Shown: positions 24,062-32,413 of the stretch, piece by piece | Layout: each line of letters opens with the position of its first letter | Numbering within the stretch: position 1 is the first letter of the stretch | Virus record (IMG/VR): IMGVR_UViG_3300046804_004348 | Location: 1 to 32,716 of that record | Length of the DNA stretch: 32,716 nucleotides | From: a virus | Direction: 5' to 3' (one strand) | Notes under the pieces: generated by a model | What the model was told of the DNA's origin: nothing | The model's input: the letters and a program-made list of their open reading frames with translations, nothing else | Database searches by the model: none | Position numbers and translations under genes: made by a program

Positions 24062-24394
24062 TTAGTTTTTTAACATTTCTAATGTAATAATTTTACCTAG
24101 CGAGTTTCCTAAATCTTCTCCGCTTGGTATAATATGCAAAACTTTTCTAGGATAATTAGTTTGTAATTGATTAGGGTTGTACTCGTTTATAGTCATTTCT
24201 AGAACGTGTCCACCTATAGCAGGATAAATTGTAAAATTCATTGACGATGAATCAATGCTTTTTTTGATGCTAGCTCCAACAATAGCATGTCCAATATGCG
24301 CATCATACTCAGGGGTATGGGTGACTTTACCATGTTCATTATACCAAGCTTCTTTGCACCAGTCACTAAATTTTTTCTTTAACCATTTCTTCAT
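24062..24394 (-). CDS. Conserved phage protein of unknown function, 110 aa
   Basis: A small basic protein starting MKKWLKKKFSDWCKEAWYNE, then MNFTIYPAIGGHVLEMTINEY and LHIIPSGEDLGNSLGKIITL. The amphipathic, lysine/tryptophan-rich N-terminus could touch a membrane or nucleic acid. I recall a similar family in marine T4-like phages but no function. ATG 24394 is used because it forms a TGATG overlap with the GroES-like stop. The extra TTG codon just upstream is not needed. Confidence 0.58.
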   Translation of the reverse strand: MKKWLKKKFSDWCKEAWYNEHGKVTHTPEYDAHIGHAIVGASIKKSIDSSSMNFTIYPAIGGHVLEMTINEYNPNQLQTNYPRKVLHIIPSGEDLGNSLGKIITLEMLKN

Positions 24395-24753
24395 CAAATC
24401 ACCTTATCACTAAGTGTATCATCTTGAACGGGTTCATCACTTACCATAAGTACATCATTAGGATCTACTTTACGTATAGTTTTTTCACCCTCAACATCTT
24501 CAATTTTAACACCTCTAGTCCAACGACCGTGAGCGATTAGGATATATTGCCCAACTTGTACTGACTTTTGTTCAGGTCCAACCGCATACACACGTGCCCA
24601 TCTAGGTCTAATACCTGATAATTTAGTATCATCCATTGGTATAATAATTCCTCCTGATGTTATTCTTGAATCAAAAGACATATCACTTACAATTATGGTA
24701 TCATGTAGTGCTGTTAAAGAATTAACTTTTGTAGCTTGGTACTGAAATTTCAT
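24394..24753 (-). CDS. GroES / gp31-like co-chaperonin, 119 aa
   Basis: Residues 14-115 follow the GroES beta-barrel layout: TALHDTIIVSDM, then SGGIIIPMDD where the mobile loop is expected. These are followed by RPRWARVYAVGPE, VGQYILIAHGRWTRGVK and DPNDVLMVSDEPV. The mobile loop is short with GGIIIP, like the GGIVLT element that contacts GroEL. T4 gp31 (111 aa) replaces host GroES for folding the major capsid protein. The same role is likely, with host GroEL as partner. It lies in the replication block between the 90-aa and 110-aa genes. Confidence 0.82.
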   Translation of the reverse strand: MKFQYQATKVNSLTALHDTIIVSDMSFDSRITSGGIIIPMDDTKLSGIRPRWARVYAVGPEQKSVQVGQYILIAHGRWTRGVKIEDVEGEKTIRKVDPNDVLMVSDEPVQDDTLSDKVI

Positions 24754-24762
24754 ATCTTTCCT

Positions 24763-25035
24763 TTATTCATCATCAAAATCATTTAATTCAGATAAATTAA
24801 TTTGGTCACGTATAATTGGAGGACTTTTTACAACTGGTTTAGGAGCATCTACAACCGTTTTATTATAAGCTTCTGCAACACGACTTGACGCATCTTGTAT
24901 AATCCTATTTTGGGCATCAAGTAAATCTCCCCTAGCGTTAGATTTCATATTTCCAACTGCACGTACCTTTTCATTACGTGTAGCCATTGCTCCCATATCT
25001 ACTGTTCTTCCCATTGCTGTTCTATATTTTGACAT
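24763..25035 (-). CDS. Conserved phage protein of unknown function, 90 aa
   Basis: A small protein: MSKYRTAMGRTVDMGAMATR, then RAVGNMKSNARGDLLDAQNR, with an acidic C-terminus ending SELNDFDDE. Probably largely disordered or helical. I associate its first 50 residues with a conserved marine T4-like protein but know no role. GGAGG before the ATG is a strong ribosome site, suggesting high expression. It lies ten bases upstream of the GroES-like gene and nine downstream of the DnaE-like fragment. Confidence 0.62.
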   Translation of the reverse strand: MSKYRTAMGRTVDMGAMATRNEKVRAVGNMKSNARGDLLDAQNRIIQDASSRVAEAYNKTVVDAPKPVVKSPPIIRDQINLSELNDFDDE

Positions 25036-25044
25036 AATTACCTC

Positions 25045-25551
25045 CTATTTTAAGAATTCGTCAATTGACAAATCATAATACAAGCTATTTATTCTGTGTA
25101 CACCTAATAAAAATAGAACGTAACTTGCAACACTTGATCCTCTACCTACACCCCAAACAATGTTATTTGCCCTCATTGTATCGACAAGATACTTTAGATA
25201 TTGTAATAGAGGGAACAGACCTCGTTCTTGATATAAGAATAATTCTTCACCTGCTCGTTGCAATTCAGCCTCAAGTGTACATTTATTTAAAACATAGAGT
25301 GCAATATCCATATTATAATATTCTTCTGGCATGAACCATTTTTGTTGTTGAATTATATCAAAATCTTGTTTGGATATATTTTGTTCAATATAATTTATTA
25401 AGTGTGGGAATTGAGTGAATTCTATTGATGACGGGTAATTTATTATCTCATCGGTTAAACAAGATTTTATTATTTTATCTGGATTTGACATATAAAAATT
25501 ACATATGTCATCTTCCGATAAAATCTGTTGACCAAAATTATCATCTTTCAT
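25045..25551 (-). CDS. DnaE (Pol III alpha)-derived fragment without catalytic Asp, 168 aa
   Basis: Residues 70-168 follow the bacterial DNA polymerase III alpha subunit. KWFMPEEYYNMDIALYVLNK matches the region before the palm. RGLFPLLQYLKYLVDTMRANN is followed by GVGRGSSVASYVLFLLG (134-150), the C-family 'GxGRGSxxxS' palm motif, and by YYDLSIDEFLK, the equivalent of DnaE 'FDLLFERFL'. In DnaE the catalytic aspartates (PDxDxD) come right after this point, and here the protein ends. So it keeps a nucleotide/DNA-binding part but should not polymerise. The gene heads the replication block behind a sigma70-like promoter. A binding, regulatory or decoy role is possible. The family match is confident; function is unknown. 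Confidence 0.8.
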   Translation of the reverse strand: MKDDNFGQQILSEDDICNFYMSNPDKIIKSCLTDEIINYPSSIEFTQFPHLINYIEQNISKQDFDIIQQQKWFMPEEYYNMDIALYVLNKCTLEAELQRAGEELFLYQERGLFPLLQYLKYLVDTMRANNIVWGVGRGSSVASYVLFLLGVHRINSLYYDLSIDEFLK

Positions 25552-25557
25552 CTAACT

Positions 25558-25586
25558 ATGATAACACAGAAATTTATAAATTACAA
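25558..25586 (-). promoter_or_regulatory. Sigma70-like promoter of the replication block
   Basis: On the minus strand TTGTAA (25586-25581) and TATCAT (25563-25558) are 17 bases apart, ending six bases before the ATG at 25551. A TATAAATT word lies in the spacer. It is in the only gap of more than a few bases ahead of this seven-gene run. Confidence 0.5.
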
Positions 25587-25593
25587 ATGTATT

Positions 25594-26211
25594 TTAACCT
25601 TTTTTCTTGTCAAAATTAACAAAAACAATTTCTGAATTTTTTGGTTCTTCAAATGGATCTTTTATGTCAAAACTCAAACTTAATTCATCCCATGACATTG
25701 TTTGTCTTACTAATTTTACAAGTTTTTTTGATTTTATTGAGTTTATAGAATTAATGTTATTATATTTTGGAGAACTGTCACTCCACCATCCAGATTCTGC
25801 GAAGGGTCCAAAGTTTTCTTCTATTGAATGAAGGTGATGTATATCATCGCTATATAAACTAGTGACTGAAATATCGGTGATTAGCATTCTGCCCTCTAGT
25901 ATTGTATTGAGTTTTTTAACCAACATTATTGCAACAATTTGATCAAAAGGATCTGTTGGTAAAGTACATACCTTTAGAGAAGCTTCGACATATTTTTCAA
26001 TAATGTTTGAATTTGTTTCGTTTACTAATATAGAATTTTCTAAACATTGGGAGAAAAAATATTTAATTCTTTCCATAGAAACAAACTGTTCCATTGCTGA
26101 TGTTGTTTCAATGTCAAAATAAATTACAATTGTGTACATGTTAAGGTAAAAATTATCCTTAAAATATACACCAGCCTGAAATGAAAAATTTCTTTTTATC
26201 CTTGCTGTCAT
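25594..26211 (-). CDS. Conserved phage protein of unknown function, 205 aa
   Basis: Not recognised as a named family. It begins MTARIKRNFSFQAGVYFKDN and contains MYTIVIYFDIETTSAMEQFV. FDIET resembles an exonuclease I motif (DxE), but no further exonuclease motifs follow. Then ERIKYFFSQCLENSILVNE, LPTDPFDQIVAIMLVKKLN, and SGWWSDSSPKYN before a lysine-rich end. I recall a similar family in marine T4-like phages without function. The ATG overlaps the stop of the 78-aa gene as ATGA. Confidence 0.58.
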   Translation of the reverse strand: MTARIKRNFSFQAGVYFKDNFYLNMYTIVIYFDIETTSAMEQFVSMERIKYFFSQCLENSILVNETNSNIIEKYVEASLKVCTLPTDPFDQIVAIMLVKKLNTILEGRMLITDISVTSLYSDDIHHLHSIEENFGPFAESGWWSDSSPKYNNINSINSIKSKKLVKLVRQTMSWDELSLSFDIKDPFEEPKNSEIVFVNFDKKKG

Positions 26212-26444
26212 TTTCTATCACTTGATATATTAATTTGTTTTTCGATATTAGTCTTTTTATACATTTCGTCCATTCTTTTTTTATACTCACCATTATAACT
26301 TTCTATAGCCATTTTTAATTGATTGATGAGCGCACCATTTTGCATACGGTATGCAAAATTTAGCTTTGTATTTAGGTCTGATAGGGTTTTGGATAAGTCT
26401 TCTAATGACTTATTTGAAAGGTCTGTAATGAATGGGTGTTGCAT
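26208..26444 (-). CDS. Small helical phage protein, 78 aa
   Basis: An all-alpha protein of unknown function: MQHPFITDLSNKSLEDLSKT, then a helix with FAYRMQNGALINQLKMAIES and a charged C-terminus ending SSDRK. Heptad-like leucines suggest a coiled-coil dimer. I associate this pattern with a short conserved marine T4-like family. It starts 12 bases after the fibre stop at 26457 and overlaps the 205-aa gene (ATGA). Confidence 0.62.
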   Translation of the reverse strand: MQHPFITDLSNKSLEDLSKTLSDLNTKLNFAYRMQNGALINQLKMAIESYNGEYKKRMDEMYKKTNIEKQINISSDRK

Positions 26445-26456
26445 TCATTTATTTAT

Positions 26457-27482
26457 TTAGTAAGAACTTGGTGTAACTCTTTTCCAAATCGCTGTAGTTC
26501 CATCATAATTTGCTGTACAAAGATAGATATATGTACCATCCGTTTCAATTGTACCAACAACATCTCCTGGACTACCAATTGGTAGTTGTCTGCGATATGC
26601 AGCGCCTGTAACTGCAACGTTTGCATTTGCGGTTAAAGTTAGCGCAGTGTTACTTGCTATAGCATTTACTGTTCCTATAACTACATTAGAAGAATTAAGA
26701 ATAACCCTTCCGGCAGTTAGTTCAGTTAAGAATAATGTTCCGGCACCAGTCACAGAAGTACTATTAGTAGCAGCAGTTAAAGTTCCAGTAGCTGCAGCGT
26801 TTGTTACAGGTGGAGTTCCATTTATAATTGCTGTTGATTTTTTAGGCCTGTTGACAGGGTATATATCTATCAATGTACCACAATTTGTAGTTGATACTAA
26901 GTAATTTAGTTGCGTCACTCCTGCAGGTACAGAAACTTGATTAGTGTAAGTATTGCCTGGACTAGGTGTTGTATTACTTGAATAATTTTCTAGTTGAAAA
27001 ACTGTCGTTGAAACCCCTACACTAGGAATATTACTTCCATCATTAGTTGTTGTTGGGAAAATTATAAATGCACTTGCATTTGCAATGGTAAAATTTAATT
27101 CAACATTACTTTGTGTGCCAACAGGAGCCCAGCCACCAAAATTTAATGTGGTATTCGCAGTAATTGTGCCATACTGTACATCACCTTGACTTACGTTTAT
27201 TGTTGTGGAACCTTGAACGTTATTTCCTAAGTTATAAGTACTTGCTCTGAATGAACGGGTAGTGGCGTTACTAATTAAAGTATTTGCCATGTCGTTGTTT
27301 AGAGTTTGTCCATCTAACGCAGCTTTTAAAACAACTTTATTCTGTAAATCAGTAATTTCAGTACCAGCTGTATTAAGATTAGTTTTAATTGATGTAAAAT
27401 TATCTCTAAACCCTTGAGTACTGTTGTTAACTCCGGGTACAGGGTAATTTACATTTAAATTGTTTGTGTTAATTGAACTCAT
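26457..27482 (-). CDS. Tail-fibre / virion structural protein, 341 aa
   Basis: The N-terminus SSINTNNLNVNYPVPGVNNS is followed by STQGFRDNFTSIKTNL. This 'R.nF..i..N' element is comparable to the first 40 residues of the 697-aa fibre protein. The middle is beta-rich, Thr/Asn/Ser-rich and not strongly repetitive. The end is TYIYLCTANYDG followed by WKRVTPSSY, matching the end of the 405-aa fibre protein. A GGAAGAA sequence precedes the ATG and an AATAAATA word lies 21 bases upstream. It probably forms a short fibre or baseplate-attached adhesin. Confidence 0.75.
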   Translation of the reverse strand: MSSINTNNLNVNYPVPGVNNSTQGFRDNFTSIKTNLNTAGTEITDLQNKVVLKAALDGQTLNNDMANTLISNATTRSFRASTYNLGNNVQGSTTINVSQGDVQYGTITANTTLNFGGWAPVGTQSNVELNFTIANASAFIIFPTTTNDGSNIPSVGVSTTVFQLENYSSNTTPSPGNTYTNQVSVPAGVTQLNYLVSTTNCGTLIDIYPVNRPKKSTAIINGTPPVTNAAATGTLTAATNSTSVTGAGTLFLTELTAGRVILNSSNVVIGTVNAIASNTALTLTANANVAVTGAAYRRQLPIGSPGDVVGTIETDGTYIYLCTANYDGTTAIWKRVTPSSY

Positions 27483-27503
27483 AAACTCATTTCTTCCGTC
27501 TGT

Positions 27504-27511
27504 TATTTATT
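27504..27511 (-). promoter_or_regulatory. Probable late promoter AATAAATA
   Basis: AATAAATA on the minus strand, 21 bases before the ATG of the 341-aa fibre gene, in the 34-base gap after the Ig-repeat gene. The spacing equals that of the clearer GATAAATA sites. Confidence 0.5.
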
Positions 27512-27516
27512 GTAAT

Positions 27517-29676
27517 TTAAGGTGTAATTGTTTTTTGCGGAAACGAAATAACAAAATCCTTAGAATTAATTGGGTCTGGTGTTGGGGTTGCGCTAGGTAA
27601 ATCAGTCCAACTAGGTATGTTTAAATAGTCATTCCAATTATAAGTATTACTTTTATCTATGTAATATCTATCTACAGTAAAATCAATATTGTTTAGTTTA
27701 TAGGGCCAATTTTGTTTTATGTTATTTAAAATTGTTGAAGATTTACCTGGTAAAGTGTAACAAATTACCCATGCTCTTGTGTAACCTAAAACATTTCCAT
27801 CTGCTTGCTGGGTCGTCATCCATTTTGGCAAAAGACTACTGGAAGGATTATTTCCTAACACCTCAACCAATTGTTTTTCCATGTTGTCTAAGCTTGCAGG
27901 ATAAAATATATTGGTTGACCCTGGAGTTAAACTTGAATAATACAAATTTCCCTGCACATTTGCAAAACTGGAATAAAGAAAATCTTCGCTTGTCAAATAT
28001 GGACCTAATTCTAAACTTACATAAGTTGGCCATTTTATTTTAGAAGAAATACTTTTATTATTTTCATTTACTAAATTATCAATTATCTGACTATATACAA
28101 CTTCATAAATAATGTTGCCATTTTCATCTCTTGCTATTGCATTTTGTAAATCACCTAATACCAAATTTCTCCAATAATGATTTTTCTTCATTGCTTCAAT
28201 ATAATTTTCTGCGCTACTTGCATCTATACCATATGCATGAACAAAGGTAATATCTTTAGCTTTTCCAAAGTTATAATCATCTTGACGATATAAAAAATCA
28301 TTTGGAATTAATGTTGTGTTATTCAATAATTCGTTAATAATCGCTCTTTGTGGTAAAGGTGGTGATGCCTTTAAATATACGTTTTCAGTAACTTTATCAT
28401 AAAACTGGTAAACAGTTAGTGTAAACGTTTTATAACTTTTTACCAAAGGATAAATCAAAGAAATTGCTTCAATTGTAAATGTAAAAATTGTTTCATCATT
28501 TTGTTTTTGTAATTTATTCGTTGGTTGATATGCAATTTGTCCAATTAATTGACCCTTGGTGTCTAAAGTTAATTGTGCTGGTAACTTACCACTTACTAAT
28601 CTATAAGTTAAATTTTGGTCTGATTGTGCTTCGACCTTTAAGGTACTAAGTGAATTATTATAAACTACGCCTAAATCAGCATTTGTAACCCATACAATAT
28701 CATTTGTGACTTGATTTGAAACAACAAGAGTAAATTGATACGTGTTACTGAATAATCCATTAGGTTTAATTACATAGACATTAAAAATATATTCGCTTAA
28801 TCCTTTAGCGATATTAATAGTTCCTGTTATCCAACCACTGTTAGGATCCCCGTTTAAACCAGGTGGTAAATTTGCAAATTCATATATTAATTTTTCACCA
28901 TCAAAATCATATCCTATTACCTTAAAAGAAAAAAAATCTCCGCTGTTGACAATTGGCTTTTTAGCATCTAGCAAATAGTATTCGTAATAAGGATCCGTAT
29001 CATCTAAAGGAATTCTTCTTGGAAAATAATTTAATATTACTGGATTTCTAGGGCTAACAGTCGGATTAACAAGTTGAACATTTTTTACTGTTATACTATA
29101 GGCGGCCGACACACTTCCTAGTAAACTAGTTAGTGTAATAGTAAAATCACTTTTTTTAGAAGATGGATTACCATTGAATGTAGTAGGTGGCACCGGATAT
29201 CCTGATATTATTCCTACATCTTCATCTAAAAACAATCCAGGTGGTAGCTCACCAGATGACACAAAGAATTTTATCTTATCATTAGGAATAGGAGTCGAGT
29301 ATTCAATTTTATAACTTATAAATTCACTATCAAATAGTGTCAATAGATTGCCAGATTCAACTAATAACTTTGGAAAACCTGCAGTTAATAATTCAATCGA
29401 AAAAGTTCTATCCGCAAAATTCCCAACCTCATCGTTTACCCTTATAGTAAAAGTATATGTAGTATTTTTGTTTTCCCCTTTTGGTATCCCACTTATTATA
29501 CAAATGTTATTTACAGTGTTGATTTTTAATCCGTCGGGTAACTTACCATTCAAAACTTTATATGATAAAAATAAAGCAGGATATACAGGAGTCGCTCTTA
29601 CTGAAACACTAAAAGGTAATGTAGATGAATAATTGCCTAACAATCCTGCAGGGGTTTCCCAAATTGGTTGCGTCAT
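27517..29676 (-). CDS. Virion protein with four Ig-like (He_PIG) repeats, 719 aa
   Basis: Four 'putative Ig' repeats can be read at about residues 35-97, 125-198, 245-320 and 345-422. Each carries [LS].G.LP.gL...... .I.G.P and then a TFTI/FTITL strand (NGKLPDGLKI, SGELPPGLFL, FANLPPGLNG, SGKLPAQLTL). The C-terminal 290 residues are different: aromatic and non-repetitive, with ENYIEAMKKNHYWRN, LPKWMTTQQADGNVLGYTRA and WVICYTLPGK. I recall that part from marine T4-like structural proteins. Ig domains on phage virions often bind surface sugars or decorate the tail. The gene follows the endolysin by one base. Confidence 0.76.
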   Translation of the reverse strand: MTQPIWETPAGLLGNYSSTLPFSVSVRATPVYPALFLSYKVLNGKLPDGLKINTVNNICIISGIPKGENKNTTYTFTIRVNDEVGNFADRTFSIELLTAGFPKLLVESGNLLTLFDSEFISYKIEYSTPIPNDKIKFFVSSGELPPGLFLDEDVGIISGYPVPPTTFNGNPSSKKSDFTITLTSLLGSVSAAYSITVKNVQLVNPTVSPRNPVILNYFPRRIPLDDTDPYYEYYLLDAKKPIVNSGDFFSFKVIGYDFDGEKLIYEFANLPPGLNGDPNSGWITGTINIAKGLSEYIFNVYVIKPNGLFSNTYQFTLVVSNQVTNDIVWVTNADLGVVYNNSLSTLKVEAQSDQNLTYRLVSGKLPAQLTLDTKGQLIGQIAYQPTNKLQKQNDETIFTFTIEAISLIYPLVKSYKTFTLTVYQFYDKVTENVYLKASPPLPQRAIINELLNNTTLIPNDFLYRQDDYNFGKAKDITFVHAYGIDASSAENYIEAMKKNHYWRNLVLGDLQNAIARDENGNIIYEVVYSQIIDNLVNENNKSISSKIKWPTYVSLELGPYLTSEDFLYSSFANVQGNLYYSSLTPGSTNIFYPASLDNMEKQLVEVLGNNPSSSLLPKWMTTQQADGNVLGYTRAWVICYTLPGKSSTILNNIKQNWPYKLNNIDFTVDRYYIDKSNTYNWNDYLNIPSWTDLPSATPTPDPINSKDFVISFPQKTITP

Positions 29677-29677
29677 A

Positions 29678-30295
29678 TTATCCTAAAGCTTTGAGTGCTA
29701 TTTCGTAATGGTGCTTTCTATCTTCAAGACCAATAGTACCACCATTGATACGTTTTGTCAATGTGACAAAATCATCTTTATCACACCACTGATTTAAATT
29801 GTTATTATCCCAAAACCATCCTGCGCTACTAACAGCGCCCTCAGGCGTTTCAAGGTAAGCTACAGTTTCATCCAAACTAATTCCTAAATCTTGAGCAAAC
29901 TTTGTATAGTTAGCACGACCCGTTAATTGAATTAATCCTCTACCGCAAAATTTATATCCATCACCACTTGCTTCATCTCCGTTACTCATTCTATTTGCAT
30001 AAACACGATTTGCAATTTTTTCTGGTTGACGCTCGTATTGTTTTGCGATTGCTTCGTTTGGAAAATATTTTTTAAATGTTGTCATCAATCCCTTAGCACT
30101 GTAATTTAAATTTTCTTTTACGAAATTGAATCCACCACTTTCGTGAGCAACTTGTGCTAAAAATGCAGCAGCACGTTTTTTGTTAACATACATATCATAA
30201 TATTCCGCTGTCTCATGTAAAGATAATGCATATTTTTGTAAAACATTTTCTTTTGTTTTTGGACAAATCTTTTTTAGTAATTCTACTGTAATCAT
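29678..30295 (-). CDS. GH19 chitinase-type endolysin, 205 aa
   Basis: Class I chitinase/lysozyme-like glycoside hydrolase 19 fold. FLAQVAHESGGFNFV carries the catalytic Glu (E52). It is followed by GYKFCGRGLIQLTGRANYTKF, the family signature, and later GWFWDNNNLNQWCD and LTKRINGG. The length is that of a single catalytic domain with no wall-binding module. The expected job is cleaving the beta-1,4 bond in peptidoglycan, either to free virions after the holin acts or as a virion-borne enzyme. The latter is possible because it lies between two structural genes rather than beside the holin. It has no signal peptide. It ends one base before the Ig-repeat gene. Confidence 0.9.
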   Translation of the reverse strand: MITVELLKKICPKTKENVLQKYALSLHETAEYYDMYVNKKRAAAFLAQVAHESGGFNFVKENLNYSAKGLMTTFKKYFPNEAIAKQYERQPEKIANRVYANRMSNGDEASGDGYKFCGRGLIQLTGRANYTKFAQDLGISLDETVAYLETPEGAVSSAGWFWDNNNLNQWCDKDDFVTLTKRINGGTIGLEDRKHHYEIALKALG

Positions 30296-30296
30296 T

Positions 30297-32390
30297 TTAT
30301 AATCTTCCTATCGCAATTTCTATAATACCTTCTACCCCATTAAAATCTTGTAGGGCTTTTCCTAAAACACTTCCTATAGTCGGAGAATTACAGGCTGTTG
30401 CTAAACCATTGCCTGCACTGACCATCATATCACCTTTTTGTATAATGCCTGTAACCTTTGTAGGTACACGACCTTGTAATGCTACTGCAACAGGAAAGGC
30501 GCAATCAATTAAACTATTCATAACATACGCAGGTTCACTTGTAACTATTCCTGCAACCTTTTGGCTCATTGGTAAATCACATGTTTTGATTTCAAACATA
30601 CCGCCAAATTCCACAACAGTTCCTGAATCAATCATACTATCAGCGGAATAATATTCAGCCAAATCAGCATAAGTTGACTGTAATAGTGAGCCAGCTGTGA
30701 GGATCCAATTACCTGTAATATTTCCACTTGTAGTGTTTGCTCCAGTTGTTAATGTTCTACCTGTAAGTGTTCCACTTGATACATTAAGATTTCCTGCGAC
30801 TATATTTCCTGCTATGTTTAATGCATTAGCACTCAATACTTTTGTATTTGAGTTATAAGAAAGAAAACTATCTGCAATTAAATTAGCGTTGCCACTCGTT
30901 GTGTTTACAAACGGAATAAAATTTACTACATTAGCATTTGCAGTTGCAGTAATATTTGCAAAATATGCTAGGTTTGATATAGAGACCGCCCCTGTTATAT
31001 TACTACCATTTAAGTTTGAGAGATTAGCGCCGCTGCCTATAAAAAAATTAGCTGTTACACTATTGCCTAATAAAGCTGTGTTTGCTGTAAGATTGCCAAT
31101 TGCACTTATTAAACCTGTTGTGAGTAAATTAGCTCCTTGCATATTTCCAGCAGCGTTTACAATTGAAGTATTTAAATTACCTGCTATAATGTTGCCTGTT
31201 ACACTTAAACCACCGTTCGTTGCTATATTAGATGTAGCAAAAATCATTCCTGTTGCACTTAAATTGCCTGTGTTAATTAAAGAAGCGTTTATATTACCAA
31301 CTGCACTTATAGCGCCAGATGTTAAAATGTTTTGACCAACGACATTACCTGTTGCACTAATGATGCCTAAACTTAGAATACTTGAACCAGTGATATTGCC
31401 TGTAGCACTTAATAAACCAGATGTATTAAAATTTCCACCTGTAACATTACCAGTAGCTGATACAGTATTTCCAGTCGATAAACTACCTACATTTACAACT
31501 CCTGTTATATTAGCGTAACCATTAATGTTTGCACCTGATCCTGTTAATGTCATTACATTGGCATTACCAGACGAACTTAGATTTATATTTCCATTCGCTG
31601 TTGCTATGCTTATATTTGATGTACCGCTTGATAATCTCCCAACAAAGTTAGTTGCAATTACATTTCCTGCAGCACTTATATTTGAGTTTGATGTTATGTT
31701 TGCATTACTTGAAATAATACCATTTGCTGCTATAGTGCCAGTATTAATAAAATTTAGACCTGTCACATTGCCAGTCGCAGATATTGCACCTGTAACTATT
31801 AGGGTATTCCCATTAAAAGTTAAGTTTGATGTTGCATCAATATTACCTAAATTATTAAATAATACTTGATTGTTACTACCAGGTGCTGCCATGTATGTTG
31901 CATTAAAATTTAAGGTATTAAAACTATTTGCTACTAAACTGTTTGATCTTATTGTTCCTACCACCGACAAATTACCTAAGTTACCAATTGAAGTTATATT
32001 AGGTTGAGAGCTTGAGTTTGCTCCAAAAACTCCCTGAAGATTGCCTGTTGCAGTTATGTTTCCTGTGCTTATGGAATTAGATAAATTTAAAACAAACGGA
32101 GTCGTTCCTGAATTTATTGTTGCAGTATTTGAACTAGCTGTTGTCACACCTATCAATAAATTAGCGTCAGTTTGAATAGTAATATTTGCTATTCTGTTTG
32201 TAACTGTAACGTTTCCGGTGTTAGTATTTAAAGAAATGCCCGCACCCTCTAGGACTTGTGATACCCCAGTTTGGTATTGAACTGAGAATAGTTCAGTAAA
32301 GTTATTTTGAACTTTTTGAAATGCTACTCGTATAGCATCACTGTCAGGATCGTTTGGATATGCACCGAAGTCAATTATTTCTTGAGCCAT
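30297..32390 (-). CDS. Repeat tail-fibre protein with distinct C-terminal domain, 697 aa
   Basis: The N-terminus has IRVAFQKVQNNFTELF, a phage fibre attachment motif. Residues about 105-440 are dominated by G-N-[IV]-T-A-T-G-N-like repeats, at a period near 17 residues in 310-440. The unit SSSQPNITSIGNLGNLSV is shared with the 960-aa protein. Residues 572-697 are a non-repetitive end starting YADLAEYYSADSMIDSGTVV. It also contains VAGIVTSEPAYVMNSLI, then VAVALQGRVPTKV and ending EIAIGRL. I recall this C-terminus from many marine phage fibres; it resembles the self-processing Peptidase_G2/IMC-like end domains, without proof of cleavage. A GATAAATA word lies 23 bases upstream. It leads a late unit with the endolysin and Ig-repeat protein. 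Confidence 0.8.
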   Translation of the reverse strand: MAQEIIDFGAYPNDPDSDAIRVAFQKVQNNFTELFSVQYQTGVSQVLEGAGISLNTNTGNVTVTNRIANITIQTDANLLIGVTTASSNTATINSGTTPFVLNLSNSISTGNITATGNLQGVFGANSSSQPNITSIGNLGNLSVVGTIRSNSLVANSFNTLNFNATYMAAPGSNNQVLFNNLGNIDATSNLTFNGNTLIVTGAISATGNVTGLNFINTGTIAANGIISSNANITSNSNISAAGNVIATNFVGRLSSGTSNISIATANGNINLSSSGNANVMTLTGSGANINGYANITGVVNVGSLSTGNTVSATGNVTGGNFNTSGLLSATGNITGSSILSLGIISATGNVVGQNILTSGAISAVGNINASLINTGNLSATGMIFATSNIATNGGLSVTGNIIAGNLNTSIVNAAGNMQGANLLTTGLISAIGNLTANTALLGNSVTANFFIGSGANLSNLNGSNITGAVSISNLAYFANITATANANVVNFIPFVNTTSGNANLIADSFLSYNSNTKVLSANALNIAGNIVAGNLNVSSGTLTGRTLTTGANTTSGNITGNWILTAGSLLQSTYADLAEYYSADSMIDSGTVVEFGGMFEIKTCDLPMSQKVAGIVTSEPAYVMNSLIDCAFPVAVALQGRVPTKVTGIIQKGDMMVSAGNGLATACNSPTIGSVLGKALQDFNGVEGIIEIAIGRL
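31071..31463 (-). repeat. 17-residue fibre repeats (about 51 bases each)
   Basis: Residues about 310-440 of the 697-aa protein show about eight consecutive units of 16-18 residues, with consensus [LI]-S-A-T-G-N-[IV]-x-x-x-[NS]-[IL]-x-[TS]-[GL]. Examples are LSATGNITGSSILSLGI and ISATGNVVGQNILTSGA. They probably form a beta-rich triple-stranded shaft. Confidence 0.75.
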
Positions 32391-32413
32391 TTTAAATTTC
32401 TACCTTTATAGTG

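Noticed and set aside
25594-26211. Exonuclease (DEDD type) because of FDIETT in the 205-aa protein
   Set aside because: Only the first motif resembles the family. The expected later acidic motifs and overall layout are missing, so the match is probably accidental.
26440-26462. AAATAAATAAATG word before the 78-aa gene as a late promoter
   Set aside because: It overlaps the stop of the upstream fibre gene and lies almost on the ATG. It is explained by the Ser-Tyr-stop codons plus an A/T-rich spacer.
30889-31335. 148-codon open frame on the plus strand, opposite the 697-aa fibre gene
   Set aside because: It is the antisense of a low-complexity repeat, with hydrophobic Leu/Pro/Val composition produced by the repeat codons. 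The minus frame has clear domain structure.
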